Part shown: piece by piece, positions 32,150 through 44,560 of the stretch
How the letters are laid out: each line of letters opens with the position of its first letter
Numbering within the stretch: position 1 is the stretch's first letter
Assembly: GCA_047967505.1 (NCBI GenBank)
Contig: CM106539.1
Source of the DNA: Dipteris shenzhenensis
Lineage: Eukaryota; Polypodiophyta; Polypodiopsida; Gleicheniales
DNA: 64,000 nt
Direction: 5' to 3' (one strand)
The notes under the pieces: generated by a model
The model's input: the letters and a program-made list of their open reading frames with translations, nothing else
Database searches by the model: none
What the model was told of the DNA's origin: nothing
Translations under genes and position numbers: made by a program

Positions 32150-35100
32150 TGAGTGTCTCCTTTCCAAAGAGCTATTATGTTGGTGACAAAACATAGCGTC
32201 TTGGTTCATCAACCTGAATTCTCTCTGGATTTCAAGCAAGGTCTTCCATTTGATCTAATCCCTATGCCATAGCGGACCCCAAGATTGAATGCCCTTGTCG
32301 AACAAAACATAGGCTTTGGTAAATTCGGTGTCACTGAGTAGAGCTTTTCTGTGTATCACTGACGCCCAAATAGAGTCAAGCTTCATGAAAGCACCTTTGC
32401 CAGAGAATTGGAGTTGTGTTTTGATAGATTCAAGTGCTCTCCTTAGAGACCTCCATAGATCACTGCCTTTAGTGGAGCAGGGTCCCAGGCAGAAGATAGA
32501 AGATAGAACTGGTTAGTTCTTCCATCATTTTCCTTGACAGGTTGAACATGTTTGAAGTTACCAGCAAGGAGCTTGGCCCAATCCAATTCCGGGTTCAGAA
32601 GGACCTTGAAAATCCAGATCGCTGCTAATTTCACAGCCGCCTGTTTTATGTTAATCACTCCTAGTCCCCCTTTACTCTTTGGATGAGTGCAAAAATCCCA
32701 TCTTACCTTGGATATTTGATTGTAGCCTCCACACAGAAAGGACCTTCATTTAGCAATGAGCTTATCAAGACCCACTTGACTAGGGTGCCAGCAGGACAAG
32801 TAGAAGATGGTTATGGGGTAGAGGCAATGATTGAGTACCATCCTTTGTCCTGCCAAGTTGGATTAAAATCCTCTCCACTTTTCCAGTTTTGAGCTGAACC
32901 TGTCAGGTACCCATTCCCATCTCTCCTTCATTGACACCTCAAAACCCATGGGTATGCCTAACAGTCTGAAAACATTACCTTTTTCGATCAACTGACAGCC
33001 CAGATGCTCCAACTCATCTTGAGTTTTCCCGTTACCCGTTTAATACCCAGTTTTACTATGATTGATGAGAGAGCCAGAGGCTAAACAATAGATGTTCAGG
33101 CATTCCATGATTGTAGTGTTCCTAGGCATTAGGTCGGTGTCATCTACAAACTGCTGCATCACCATCTATTTACCATTGGGCAACTCAATTCCTTTTAAAG
33201 ATCCCTCAGCAGTCTTTTCTATCAGTAGCCAGTCCAACGAGTTAACAACAATAGCGTACAGCAGTGGGGTGATGGGACATCCTTGCGTAATTGATCTTCT
33301 CAGCTGAAAAGTTGAGGACATCTCGCCATTAATGCAAACCTTGGCCGTTTTGTTGGACAATAATAGCTTGATCGCGGCAACGAAATTTGGTCCCAGACCC
33401 ATGTCTATCAAGGATTGCAGAAGAAAGGTGCAATCAAGCCTATCATATGCTTTATCAAAATCTATTTTGATGATGCAGAAGTCTTGCTTAGATTCCCTAG
33501 CATGCTCACATCCTTCGCAGACATTGACAATAGCCTCCAAGAGGTGTCTCCCTTTTATGAATCCCTTCTAATCCTGTAGAATGTATTTATCCATCTTGTT
33601 CTAAATTCTTATTGCTAAGGCCTTGGCAAAGATTTTGTAGTTGCAATTAAGCATCGTCAAAGGTCTGCAATTCTTTATTAAATCTTTTCTTCCTTCTTTT
33701 GGGATAACTTTAACTATCCTGCTGTTTTAAGTGTTCAGGGAGAGAGGAGGTAGAAATACTTTCTTGCCAAACTTCCTGTCCATTCCCAAAAGACCTTGTA
33801 GAATTCTACAGGTAGGCTATCCTCTCTAGGATTTTTGCCGTCTTTCATGGCAAGGATTGCTTCCTTGAGTTCTCCCAGGGTTAGAGGCACTTCCAAACTC
33901 TGATGGTCGAGACCAATGACAACCTTCTTTCTTGAGGCCTGGCATCTAGCTCTTGCCTGCACGACTCTATCATCTGCATGCATCATTTGTGACAAAATGT
34001 TATTAAAGTGATCAGCAAATGTACTCTCTGTTCTCGGTGTCCGTTTGAGCCCAAACGTTTTCTCTAATTTCTAGGAGTGGGATTTCCTCTTAACATTATC
34101 TTCGTGCGTATAATCTTGAATGTCTCTTTGGTTGGCCTATCCAGCTTGCCAGCCCACCACCTTCTGGTGTATAATTTTGCTGACGAGTATCTTAAACCTT
34201 CAAGCCTGGCTAGTTCCATCTTCGCGAGACGGAGTTCAACCTATGCTTGCATGTCATAGTTACGTGCCTGCGCTTCAAGAGCATCGAACCTTTTCTAGAC
34301 ATTGAGAATCCTCTCACGTCGAACTTTATCTCTGAGCTTTCTAGCCTGCTCAAGCACTTCCTGCATTTTGAGGACAGTCCTGATCAAAAAGTCATCCGCG
34401 GATTCATCAATGAGTGTGGGAGCAATCCACAGCTCCTTCACTTTATTTTGAATAGTCCCTAGCTGGAAGAGTGTGGGATCCGCCTTGGACGGGGCACTTT
34501 TTCCTAACCCAAAATCACACTGAAGGAGTGATCAAAAAATGCAAAAGTGGAGAAAACTGTGCATTTCAGATTAGAAATGTCTTGGAGGAGGCCTTGGGAG
34601 AGATACACTCTATCTAAGCGAGCCTCTCTTCTTATGTCCCCAATCTGTCTGTTGGACGACGTGAATTCTACCTACTCCAATAGTGTCAACCAAATGAAGA
34701 GAATCCTTGAGATCATTCCAAGAGCATAGTTCAGATCCTCTTAAAGTGTTCCCTTTCCCCAACCATCTGTCATTGCTTGATTCAACCATGTTGAAATCTC
34801 CTAGGAGCACAAAGTCGTCTCCGAGGTTGGATAGAGACTGCCAAGTTGTGCACCTCTCACAACAGCTAGTAGGTGCATAAACTGCAACTAACAAGAAGGA
34901 AATGCCCTTGAGTAGGCACTTCAACAGAATCCACCGGTTGTCAGTGTCAACAATCACATCTCAAACACTCTGAGAGTAGCGCGACATAATTCCGATTGCA
35001 CAACCCGCTCTACCTTCATCACGTGCTGTGGAAAACCAAGTTCTCCTCTTGTCCACACTCTTGAGTCGAGCATCAAGCACTTCATCTGTTGTTTTAACTT

Positions 35101-35300
35101 CTTGTAGAGCCAAAAAAGTTGAAGAGAGAGTTCTCTCTCAACCACGTGGCCAACATACCTGCCCTACTGGGGTTTGTGAGACCTCAAACATTCAGGGTCA
35201 GAAAAGAAATGGGTTTACTTACCATTCTTTTTCTGCCCCTTTTCGGCCCTGGGGTTTGGGCTACTTGCATGAGCTACAGGACCTTTGGCTGTAGACAATC
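32150..35300 (-). pseudogene. LINE-A ORF2 (endonuclease and reverse transcriptase)
   Basis: Fragments in order: an APE-type endonuclease with LLGDFNMVE (in frame 34957-34610); a linker with LGELKEAILAMKDGKNP (in frame 33995-33735); reverse transcriptase with IKIDFDKAYDRLD, an ITQGCPITPLLYA motif (in frame 33540-33166) and an FVDDTD version of the catalytic box near 33145; and a C-terminal segment with a GVINIKQAAVKLAAIWIF-like start at about 32670-32440. The reverse-transcriptase core is best preserved. Many frameshifts and stops are present. Confidence 0.8.
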
Positions 35301-35476
35301 TTCTCTTGCTATGTGCTGTAACAGTAGGTTTGCCCTTAACTACTATGTCTTTATGTCTGAGAAGGAAGAGAAAGATCTTCAGAATCATCTAAGTCCTCCG
35401 TGAGCATATTGTCACTCTTTATTACTTCATCTTCAAAATCATTGTCCCAATCATCACCCTATTCCAACTTGGGAAT

Positions 35477-36940
35477 GATCTAAGGACTAGGTTCAAGCAT
35501 AGGTTCAACCAACGCCTCAAAAGCGTTTTTCATTAGAATGTCAAGCGCATCACTGGCTTTTGGTACTGAAGAGATTGCCCATTTTGATTTAATCGGGCTG
35601 GCTGGGCGAGAAGTAGTTTCCGCCTGCTTGAAAATCTTTGGCTCTTTGGGCGTCCATTTTTCGTTAGGACCTTTGGGCTGATCAGAGCTGTTTTTTGCCT
35701 TGACTCGTTTTAACGAGCAACTCCTAACTGTGTGGTCTTTCAGACCACACAAAAAGCACGAGTTGGAAAGGTTATTATACAGGACCTTTTGTTCTCTTAG
35801 TATTCCTCCTCTCTAGTTAAGAATCACTATTGTATCAGGCAGCTCCTCCGCTACATCAAGTTGCACACAGACCTGGGGATTGCCTCTAGGATTAATGAAC
35901 TGTTCCCTTTCTACACTAACAACCTCTCCTAGACTACTGCATATTGATGCAACTTGGTTGCACAAAGAGAAAGGAAAATCTGGAAGCTCTACCCATACCG
36001 GTAGAATCGTGGAGCGTGGGTGATCCAGACTGAAGAAAGGAGACCACTTGTCAAGATAAAGAGATTGGTTGCGCACATGTAGCAAGAATCTTGCAGCATG
36101 CTCTGCTTTTTCGAAGAGGAAAATGAAATAACCTCTACGGAGGAAACGGACATTGGTTACTAGATTGCCTCTCCTGCTCTAGTTGTTTCTAAACAAATTT
36201 TTAAGGTAAGCAACTGGGGGATGAGACCATGCAGATACCCAACAAGTGCATGCAACTCGAGCCATTCAACCAATTCGTCAAGATCTTCGTCGACTTGGGC
36301 AAACATGGTTTTACCTGGTTCAAAAGGCTCTCTCTCTCCTGGAATGCTTGATCTCTGCTTTTGAAAGCCTTGTGCAGCATCAGACGGTCCATTTCGTGCT
36401 TCTGTTCCGTTGGAGGCGAGGGCATCACCTTTGCCGGGGATCTTCTTGGACAGCTAGTCTTCCTCTTGGGTCGGCTTCTCAACTATGATTTGGGTCATGT
36501 TCCTCTTTTCTTGTACGCCGCTTGTCCGGGAGCTGCTAGAAGGTTTTTCTTTCTCTAAAGGGGATAGAGAAGAAGCCCCCTTTGCCCTGCTAAAGAGTGC
36601 CCGTGTACGAGGCGCCAGGTGTTGTAGCTTGTCCAAGGCGGCTAGGAGACGTTGCTCCAATGTTGAGAGAACCACGACTTGTGCCCCTTCCAAGTCTGCT
36701 ACCTCCACGATCGGCAATGGCGTAGGAGTTTCCTCGTTCACTGGTTCCTCTTTGGATTCCTTCTTGGAAGCCAACAGGAGAGGTCCAGGTATCTCTATAT
36801 CCATCTCCGACATTCATCTGGGAAAGCATAGTCGAGTTGTCTACTAGCGGCGGGAATGCACCAAGGTCTGTGAAGTCAAGGTCAAAGTAGTCTCTTCCAA
36901 AAGGGGGAATGAGGGACGCAGCCATTGTCACATCTTGCAT
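35477..36940 (-). pseudogene. LINE-A ORF1 (DUF4283-like domain and zinc knuckle)
   Basis: RNA-binding ORF1 protein of a plant L1 element, in broken frames. The start is probably the Met opening MQDVTMAASLIPPFGRDYF (36940). A Ser/Pro/Glu-rich N-terminal part spans frames 36940-36201. The DUF4283-like domain, with a WSPFFSLDHP...PVWVELPDFPF motif, is open at 36085-35813. A CCHC-type knuckle beginning CFLCGLKDHTVRSC follows at about 35762-35720, then a Lys/Pro/Ser-rich tail ending at 35480. Several stops and frame changes separate these parts. This is the standard domain order of plant L1 ORF1. Confidence 0.75.
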
Positions 36941-37110
36941 GCAAAACTCAATGAGTGTCGTATTTGGTTAAGTGTGAGTTGAGTGGGACAAGAATGATGA
37001 AGGGAGGACACCGTACGCAGGTCTCAGAGGGAGTGGAGGGAGCCTAGATTGCGAGGGACGCAAGTCGCCATCGCTGTCACCGTCATCGTCCTCCATCCAA
37101 CCCTCAGTTC

Positions 37111-38408
37111 TTTCGAGGAAAGAGAATCTACTTCAACCATTTGTTGCCACATGGTATGTACCAATTTACAACGAGGACTAAAACCTCATTGACCTTGAGA
37201 GATCAAATGCAGATGTTTCAGATATTAGCATAAATCATCATCCCACACCTTCTAGGCATATTTGATGGTAAGCACCCAACATGAGACACTTCTCGGTAAG
37301 CCCTCAGTATGAGACACATTTGACGATAAGCCCTCAACACAAGGCAACAGTCCCATCTACATCAGCACAGTATGATTTCAATGATATACAACCATCACGT
37401 TCATGCATGGATCCGACTCCATTTACTATCACACCAATTGCAGATACTCAACAAGAGTTCACCGGTGATCATGCAGTTTTTCAATAGGTAAGTCCTCAAT
37501 ATGGTGCACTCACATCTCCAGCCGCATGCAGAAATACATGCCACTGTATATTCGGCTCCGCAAGTGATTTCATTCTAGCATCGATCACTGATGCCTTCAC
37601 TTCTGACACGAAGCATGATATGGATACAATTTCCACAAGCAATACAAATCAACACATCAATCTTCAAGACATTGCACCATCGACTCAAGCATGCCGCATT
37701 GCAACACGCTTGGATCCAATATTCATTACCACCTCTTTCGATCAACAAATCATTCCTCATTATAAGGATATTTATGCATCAGTGCAGTCTTGCCCCAGTG
37801 CAATGGATATCATCAAGTTCAACCATAACGCAACCTGAGGAACCTCAGTGCTTCAGCATGCACTTATGACTGTTGTATACAGTCCTTAATGCAAATTAGT
37901 AGTTGGATCCAAGACTTCAGATCAGTCCCGATATCAATACTCGAGCCTAAGAGACATCTTATGATTTTTCAATTGTATTTCAACCTTCTAAACCTTTACA
38001 CTGTCAGTTCTACCTTAAGCCTATAACAAATGTTGCATCCCATGCCAATGGATGTTTAGCCATACACACATCAGACGACCTTCAACTCATGACAGTTGAG
38101 CATACAAGCTTGACAAGTGAACCTCTTCTTCAATAGAGCAAAGTATCCTACCAATATCTTCAGTCCCAAAATTTTCACCCCGAGATCACTCTATTCACTC
38201 CAACTATGTGGTCTTCTTCGACCTCGCATCATTCGACAGAGATTATAGCTCTGCTACAACATACCTCACACATTACTATCAGCCATAGGCAACAAACTCT
38301 GTGCATAGGCCCTCATGATCCTTAGCTCGGCCGTTGTGAAGCTTAAGCGCAACACAAAAAGATCTTGTACATGCACCCTCTACTTACCCAGTGCAATTTA
38401 ATTGGGGG
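37111..38408 (+). other. degenerate LTR-retrotransposon internal region
   Basis: No open frame above about 90 codons. The part around 37265-37500 has a degenerate repeat of about 30 bp built on GGTAAGCCCTCAAYATGAG (four copies). The right end, 38399-38408, reads AATTGGGGGT..., a plausible polypurine tract directly before a TGTTGAGG LTR start. I therefore read the stretch as the 3' internal part of an old plus-strand LTR element whose genes are no longer recognisable. Confidence 0.4.
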
Positions 38409-38660
38409 TGTTGAGGATAAAGTAAATTGTACCATACCTCTAGGGCATTAGGGACAAAAATCCTAAGGGATTCACATGTGTATATTCAAGTTTACGTTCA
38501 ATACAACATAGTGTACACCTAGTTATATCATGTGCACTCCTCTCTCTCTCTCTCTCCCACTTCCGCTATCACTTCGTTCTAGGTTCAATTTTCGAGCTTT
38601 GTGTGACAGGAGGCCTTCATTGATCCAAATGTATAAGTGAATCAAAAGTGTTACACATAT
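38409..38660 (+). repeat. possible LTR start (partner not found)
   Basis: It begins TGTTGAGGATAAAG immediately after a G-rich purine tract. The right end is unclear (candidate ...GTGTGACA at 38608, or ...GTTACACA near 38658). No second copy was found in the window, so the element is truncated or extends in a form I cannot see. Confidence 0.35.
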
Positions 38661-39839
38661 AAAAAGAATCACTCTTTTATGCTCCCAAAAAAAAGTCAGG
38701 TTCGATTGATACATGAATGCAAATTTATGAAGTTATACACTAAGTCATTGCAATAGCAAGATGTATGTAGCCTATGTAGACTCTCCATCAAGATGCACAA
38801 TGAAAGTCATAGCCTGCCTATCCACCCTAGTTAAAAAGATGTGAGATAATCCAGCTTAATGTAAGACCTAGATACAGAATGCAAGGAACAATAACGGATC
38901 ATGCTCCTTGCACAAAAAAGAATGGCAGCTTCAAACCATCTATGCCAGCCAACATATTCAAAACGCTTTGGAAAGCCATAGCTTCATGTTTAGAACTCAT
39001 CATAAATAGTCTATTTATCAACCACCTCCAACAAAAAATTATGTATTCTGTACAGGAGGAATATATTTTGATTTATTCAATTGTTACAAATAAATTGATC
39101 CCTCAACTATGAATGGCTGAAATTTTGAGAAACAGGACTACCTTATGCTGCACATATAGCTGAAATACAGCTGAAGGTCATAGCCGAATAATATTAATAT
39201 ACAAATTAGGACAATTATTATACATGGAGCAGAATGCCACTCGGGACATGATTGTTTGTTTTTTTGGCGAGGACTTGGACATGACATTTTTATGAGCCTT
39301 GGTAAAGAGTTACGAAACATGACATATTCTTGAACCCGAATGCTGCAGAGGAAACTCCTATGAATAGGCCATCATCTCCTGTAATCATGTTGAGCAAGAA
39401 ACGTGAACATATATAAATGTCCTTTCAGAAACGTTCAATAATTTGGAAGGAAGAAAATATTGAGTAACCTAACCCAGTGTGTACAAATGGTTTGGAGTTA
39501 ACAGATAATTTCAAGGAAGAAAATTTTGACTAACCTAGCCCAAATACTGCAACTAGCTTCTAGTTGGCAGTCTTTCATATGTGATCCTGGAAATCTGCAA
39601 GGTACATTTTTTTGGCCAGGGTTCATCTGCAAAATAACCAACAAGATTCAGTTTTGACCTTCTTCCAAAATTTCGGATGAGAGCTGCTAAATACATCTTA
39701 AAGTCTCCCAAAGGCCTTACAGATAGGACTGTTCTAGTTTTTCATTCAAACCATGTCTACTTCAAAAAGTGTGAGATATCCTTTCTTCAAGGAAGTAATC
39801 AATAAAGAAGTATGTATCAAGCATCACAACCAATCGTAA
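38661..39839. other. no recognisable gene
   Basis: Short frames only. Around 39440-39560 a phrase with GGAAGAAAATATTGAGTAACC is repeated in diverged form. Nothing else is supported. Confidence 0.4.
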
Positions 39840-40940
39840 TTAAGGCTTGCAAGGGTATCATCCCAATCTGTGACTAGTAGCCCTTTGCAATCAATTTGGC
39901 TTTGTACTTCTCCTAGAGAATACAAGACACCATTTTTGTCCCATACTTCTCTATTTAGCATCTCTGTTGGTCTTCTACCAACATCTTTAATGTAATGAAG
40001 TGTGAAATCTCCTAGCTCAATATGATCATTAGCATCCTCTTGTCAAGATGGACGAACCACTCCATGTAAGGAGTGAAACTGCTAGAAGCTCCTAAGGTCA
40101 ACGTATGTATCTCATTAGCATAGCTGGACTTATTTGGGCTTTTCAACTTAAAGATCTAATATGTGGCTATGTAAGTAGAGCCTTTACCATTTGAATTAGA
40201 CACTTGTTGACCGATGTCTACCTTTTTCTTCCTACATTCAGAAGTGAAGAGGCCATGCTTTCCATAGTAATAACAAGGACCATTTTTCTTAGTGTCTTTT
40301 ATTCATGATTTACTTTACAGTACTCACTTTGTTCTGTACTATTATCATTCCATTTAGGCTTAGCATTAATTAAGATTTTTGAGATTGTTTTCTAATCTTT
40401 GCCAGTATGAGCGTATTATTCCAATTACTAAGTTTCCTTCTTTGCTTTTGATTTCATCAATGATGAAGTAACCATGAAGCCGAGCGAGTGGAGGAGACTT
40501 CTCTCAGTACAAAGCATCGTGACAAAGTCGTCCCATGAATTAAGCAAGCTCTTGAGAAAGGCCCAATCAGTCGAGCAAGTCTTCCATTTAGATGGTATAA
40601 CCCTAATCTTGCTAAGCTGCCTCTTGATAACTAATGCTTATTGTCTTCTTTGTAGTTTGTAGTGCTCTCCAAGCTTTGTTTGAGTTTCACAATTTTGGAG
40701 TGCAAGGATGCTGTTATCTTTAATGCTCAAGTTGATGAGAGTATGATCCTTTTTCTCTTGCCCTTCACCTACTCCCCATAGTTTTCTAGATTAACTTTTA
40801 TAATGTCATATTTGGTTTGGCATTCTCTAGTAAAAGACATTCACTTATGTCACATAGACTAAGAATCTGTCATATGTGTGCTTTTACTAGGCAACTCAAT
40901 CAAATGAAATGAACACCTATGTGAATGATTAAATGCTTTT
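39840..40940 (-). pseudogene. Ty1/copia gag-protease fragment
   Basis: A minus-strand remnant with no long open frame. At about 40290-40240 the translation gives a damaged zinc knuckle (CYYYGKHGLFTSECRKKK, one Cys replaced). Downstream at about 40090-40050 a GASSSFTPYMEWF segment resembles the aspartic protease region around D-[ST]-G-A-[ST]. It is followed by a frame through GDFTLHYIKDVGRRPTEML (about 39990-39930), as in copia pol. Upstream (about 40900-40500) an INLSIKDNSILALQNCETQ segment resembles the UBN2 gag domain. Unlike the two Gag-only elements, this lineage did carry protease. It is heavily decayed. Confidence 0.55.
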
Positions 40941-40954
40941 CTACTTTTCCCCTT

Positions 40955-41977
40955 CTTTATCCAGAAAAAGGACTTCTATTAAGTATGAACAAAGTCCACA
41001 AGAGCAAGCTCAATGCAAAAATACATCATGCAAGCATGAAAAAAACACCCTATTGATAGCTTAGCAACAATAAACTACCTGGAGATCTACTCTTCACGTA
41101 TAAAGTTGAGACACGAGATTACATAAGATATGTAAAGCATGCAGAATTGCAATGGAAAAATGACCCGACTGCTTCTATTATACTTCAGCAAAATGAGCCT
41201 CAATCCTACGGGATTTGTTGGCTTCTACAAGCATAAATGAAGCGACTCGACTTTGAATCCTATGCAGCTGCTCGACTCTGTTACTAGCTATGGCGCACAG
41301 CATACCAGCTTGTCACCTCGACAAAAAGACCTAACTTGTTTACGTGAAGACCTTTGTAGTTCTCCAAGGATCACCGCTTCCATGCAGTCGTCTAGTTCAT
41401 TCTCTAGAGCCGCCAAGTGTCCACGTTACGCTCAGCCCTCCAATCAAGCAAGTTCTCTTAGCATGGTCTGATGACCAAGTGTCACCAACAAGCACTAACC
41501 AATTGTTGAGCAACTAACTCACACTGTGACTCCTAGGAGGATCACCCCTCCAACACCTATAAGGGGCTGAGAAAAAGCTCCTCAGAGCAAACAAGAAATA
41601 AACCAAGGAAGAGGCTCAAAGTGCTATCTCAACTTTGCCGTGGACTCGAAAAAAAAGGGAGCCTCTCCATTCCCTAAGGCATATAACTCTCCTGGAAGAA
41701 GCTGCTCGTGAGGTTCCCTGCATGCTCATCCAGATAGCCATAAGCGTATGAATAGTATTTGTCCAAATAATGGCCAAGTCTGAGAAGGGTGGACCTGGGA
41801 TCCATCCAAGGGCTCTATGCATCTGGCTCTCTAGGTATGCCATGTTCAAATACTCGCCAATATCTCCCAAGAAGAATCCATAGCAGCATGCATGGGCCTA
41901 AATTGTGAGAAGGGAACATCATCCCGAGAGCATGACTCAACGAAATGGTGCCATATCGAGAGAGCCTAGGAAAGGCC
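40955..41977 (-). pseudogene. LINE-C 3' part, left of the element 2 insertion
   Basis: Continues the LINE-C C-terminal coding region cut by the LTR element: frames 42003-41815 and 41870-41616 (SRYGTISLSHALGMMFP; RALGWIPGPPFSDLAIIW) follow on from the frames ending near 44889. A putative 3' end near 40955 shares the words CCAGAAAAAGGACTTCTATTAAGTATG with the 3' end of a second LINE-C fragment at about 56605. This supports that boundary. Confidence 0.55.
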
Positions 41978-42290
41978 ATGGGGAGAGGGTGAGAGATACT
42001 CAATCACAGGTTAGAGACAAGAGCTGAGGCACGAACTGATGCTGATAGATTGTGTAATCATAGCAAGTACATAGCCTCATTTATAGGTTGGGCAAGCCTT
42101 ATCTTCCCACATAGACACCTCATAGATGTGGTCACACACAAGAGAATCTAGATCCTATAATCTAGGGGAGGAATCACACCTACCACATGAGGTGGCACAA
42201 GTGGCCTCAAGACTCTTCACACTCACACAACTGTAGGACACTCCTAGGACTCTAGGACCACACACACACACTAGGACTCCGATTCCAACA
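41978..42290 (-). repeat. 3' LTR of element 2
   Basis: Matches 44569-44883 closely. On the plus strand it starts ATGGGGAGAGGG, missing the TGTTGAAA terminus, and ends GATTCCAACA. It is directly followed by the purine tract of the element. Confidence 0.9.
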
Positions 42291-42292
42291 AA

Positions 42293-42300
42293 CCCCCCTT
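42293..42300 (-). other. polypurine tract of element 2
   Basis: Plus strand CCCCCCTT, that is AAGGGGGG on the element's sense strand, two bases from the LTR. It primes plus-strand synthesis. Confidence 0.8.
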
Positions 42301-42640
42301 CGGAGCTAGGGTGAGAGACTGTGCATCCCAGGCAATCTCAGAGGCTAAGAGCTGAGCATAATTCAAAGGTTGAACCAAGCACTCTCATGGCTTAGGTGTC
42401 AACGTGATCAAAGACTCAAATCTGAGCATGGATGCATGACCAACTCATAGGTCTAGGGAGTACACCAACATCCTGGAACTCGGCCAAGCCTGATAAAGGA
42501 AAGACATAACAACCCCCCTGTCTCCTAACTGGGTACATGGAAATAAGTGGAGCCTTTTATAGGACAAGGCACACAAAATGACAAATTATTACATCATTTT
42601 AGGGGGACTACCCAAGGTAGAGTACCTAACACACATGACT

Positions 42641-43507
42641 CTAGAAAGCCCACTCTTCATCTATCACCTCATGGAGGGATAGACCAGAAACAGCAGCAGT
42701 GTAGGCTTGTTCCTCAGGTCCAGAAGGTGTAACTTCATCGTCTTCGTCCTCACTCTGTTCCGCAACCAGATTGGCATGTTCTTTGGCTTGTACCTTTGCC
42801 ATCTTGTTGAAGCAACAATCCTCTGGATGGCCAAGCTTCTGACAGTAATTACATTTAAGAGGTTTTTCTTTCTTCTTGGGCTTATTCTTGAGAAAGAATG
42901 CTTTGCCAGATTCAAAGGAAGATTCTGCTTTCTCTGTAAGCCTACGGTCCTCATCAATGAGATGAGCTACCATATCCTTAAAGCTCATATTGCAATTGAC
43001 TCTTAGGACAGCAAGGATCTCATTGTACTTGGAAATGTCTTCAATACTTGAGAGAAGTACAACAACTTGATCATCATCTTCAACAATGGCTCGGATGGTA
43101 GATAATTGTTGGAGAATTGACCCAAGATTGCCCAAGTGTTCATTGAGGGTTTCAGTTTCCTTCATCTTGAGCTTGAAGAGTTTTTGTTTGAGAAATACTT
43201 TGGAATTATTGATCTTATTTCCAAACAAATTCTCTAATTTTTCCCAAACGTCATTTGCAGTCTTATCAAAATCCACATGGTGGATAAGGTTGTCAGCTAA
43301 AGCTAGGCCAATGATAGCCATTGCTTTATCATTTTGGTTCTCCCACCAACTGATTCCAGCATCATCACTTTGGGGTTTTGGCTCCTTGCCATTGGTGATA
43401 TTCCATATCCCTTCTTGCATGAGAAGAAGCCGGAGTTTCGTCTGCCAAGTTGGGAAATTGCTCCCTGAGAATTTCTCGATGAATGAGGAGTTTTTTATGC
43501 TATCCAT
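42641..43507 (-). CDS. copia-type Gag polyprotein (UBN2 domain, one zinc knuckle)
   Basis: A 288-residue Gag capsid/nucleocapsid protein. I start at the Met of MDSIKNSSFIEKFSGSNF (43507), which directly precedes the family motif 'F-x-G-x-N-F-x-x-W'; the open frame reaches an upstream Met at 43540. The UBN2 region spans about residues 10-200 (W in FPTWQTKLRL, DVWEKLENLF, LLSSI). The knuckle CNYCQKLGHPEDCC (CX2CX4HX4C) follows a Lys-rich stretch. The C-terminus is acidic (EQSEDEDDEV). The frame is fully open and ends without protease. Its sequence differs clearly from the Gag at 6134-6943, which has two knuckles, so the two Gag-only elements are separate families. Confidence 0.87.
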   Translation of the reverse strand: MDSIKNSSFIEKFSGSNFPTWQTKLRLLLMQEGIWNITNGKEPKPQSDDAGISWWENQNDKAMAIIGLALADNLIHHVDFDKTANDVWEKLENLFGNKINNSKVFLKQKLFKLKMKETETLNEHLGNLGSILQQLSTIRAIVEDDDQVVVLLSSIEDISKYNEILAVLRVNCNMSFKDMVAHLIDEDRRLTEKAESSFESGKAFFLKNKPKKKEKPLKCNYCQKLGHPEDCCFNKMAKVQAKEHANLVAEQSEDEDDEVTPSGPEEQAYTAAVSGLSLHEVIDEEWAF

Positions 43508-43540
43508 TGGTGGAAAGGTCTTAGCTGTTATTACATACAA

Positions 43541-44546
43541 TGTCTAAATCCCTTACAATGTTTACTCAAATTTTGCAAAAAAAGCCCCAAATTTTACATG
43601 CCTGAGGCTTCAATTCTAGGTAAGGAAGTAAAATCAATGTATGTTTGCGAACAATAGATAGTACAAACAGAAAAGCCCCAATTTGTTGCAGAATAGTACC
43701 GGTTGTAGCAAGATCTAGACCGCAAAAGTGAACCCACGAACTGAAAGAGCAAATCTGCAATTTCTGCCTTCGTGCTGTTGCTTGAGAGAGATTTCAGATC
43801 GTGGACATGGATCCCAAAACAATATTGTTGGAGAACTCCCACGACATTGTTGAAATGAACTCCGTGGTTGAACAGAAATGTATCATACAAACGATCTGAC
43901 GATGACGAAGACCCAGCTGATGATGTGGCGTAATCAGGTCTTATATTTCAATACTCAGGACGATGATAGAATAGAGTTTTTAGTCGAATTTTCCAAGCAG
44001 GCAAAGAACTTTGCTACGAATCATAGCGATGGCAAGGCAGCTAATTATATCTGACTGACGCATGAATCTCTACCGCATATTTAAGCCGTCAGTATCGGTT
44101 CAAACCACTGCCAAACCTCCACAAAAAGCCTCGCGTTGCAGTCTTCAGCCATTGTAGCTTCTGCGTTGACGGAAGAACTTGAGAAGGTAATTTTTCCTGG
44201 AATAGCGTGAATTAGTCCAATAATCAGACACGCTCCGTCATGAGGACGAGCTTTCATCAACTAAGACAAGCGAGGCAAACGATCGCAAACGTATTTCAAC
44301 AGGAAGAGAGGAGAGCAGGGAGGGGGCAGTAGCAATGGGCAGAACTGGAATGGCATGCTAGTCAGCAACGTGGAGATGGCGACGTGCGAGTCGATGGCCA
44401 CGGTCAGCTTCATGCTCACCGCATGACTTTTTGTCGCTTATCCAAGACACGTCTCCGGATCTATGCACCTTTCTCTTACATCTTGACGAGCGGTGGAGAC
44501 ATACGGCAATGTTATCACAGAGACAAGGCTCAGTCAGGGAAGACCC
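43541..44546 (-). other. leader of element 2
   Basis: About 1 kb between primer site and gag. Open frames are short (98 codons at 43890-43594) with no recognised domain. Packaging signals would be expected here but none can be identified by eye. Confidence 0.5.
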
Positions 44547-44558
44547 GCTCTGATACCA
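44547..44558 (-). other. primer binding site of element 2, initiator tRNA-Met
   Basis: Plus strand GCTCTGATACCA, the reverse complement of TGGTATCAGAGC, two bases inside the 5' LTR of the minus-strand element. It is identical to the site in element 1. Confidence 0.92.
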
Positions 44559-44560
44559 AC

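Larger units (their letters stand above)
31985..37110 (-). mobile_element. LINE-A, decayed but near full-length plant L1 retrotransposon
   Basis: Minus-strand order: ORF1 (36940-35477), endonuclease (about 35300-34560), reverse transcriptase (about 34000-32980), C-terminal region (to about 32150) and a poly(A) trace seen as T-rich DNA on the plus strand (31986-32000). The 5' end is near 37110 but not exactly defined. Many stops and frameshifts make it inactive. Confidence 0.85.

Noticed and set aside
41460-41500. CTGATGA core that might belong to a hammerhead ribozyme
   Set aside because: There is no GAAA partner or flanking complementary stems at suitable distance.
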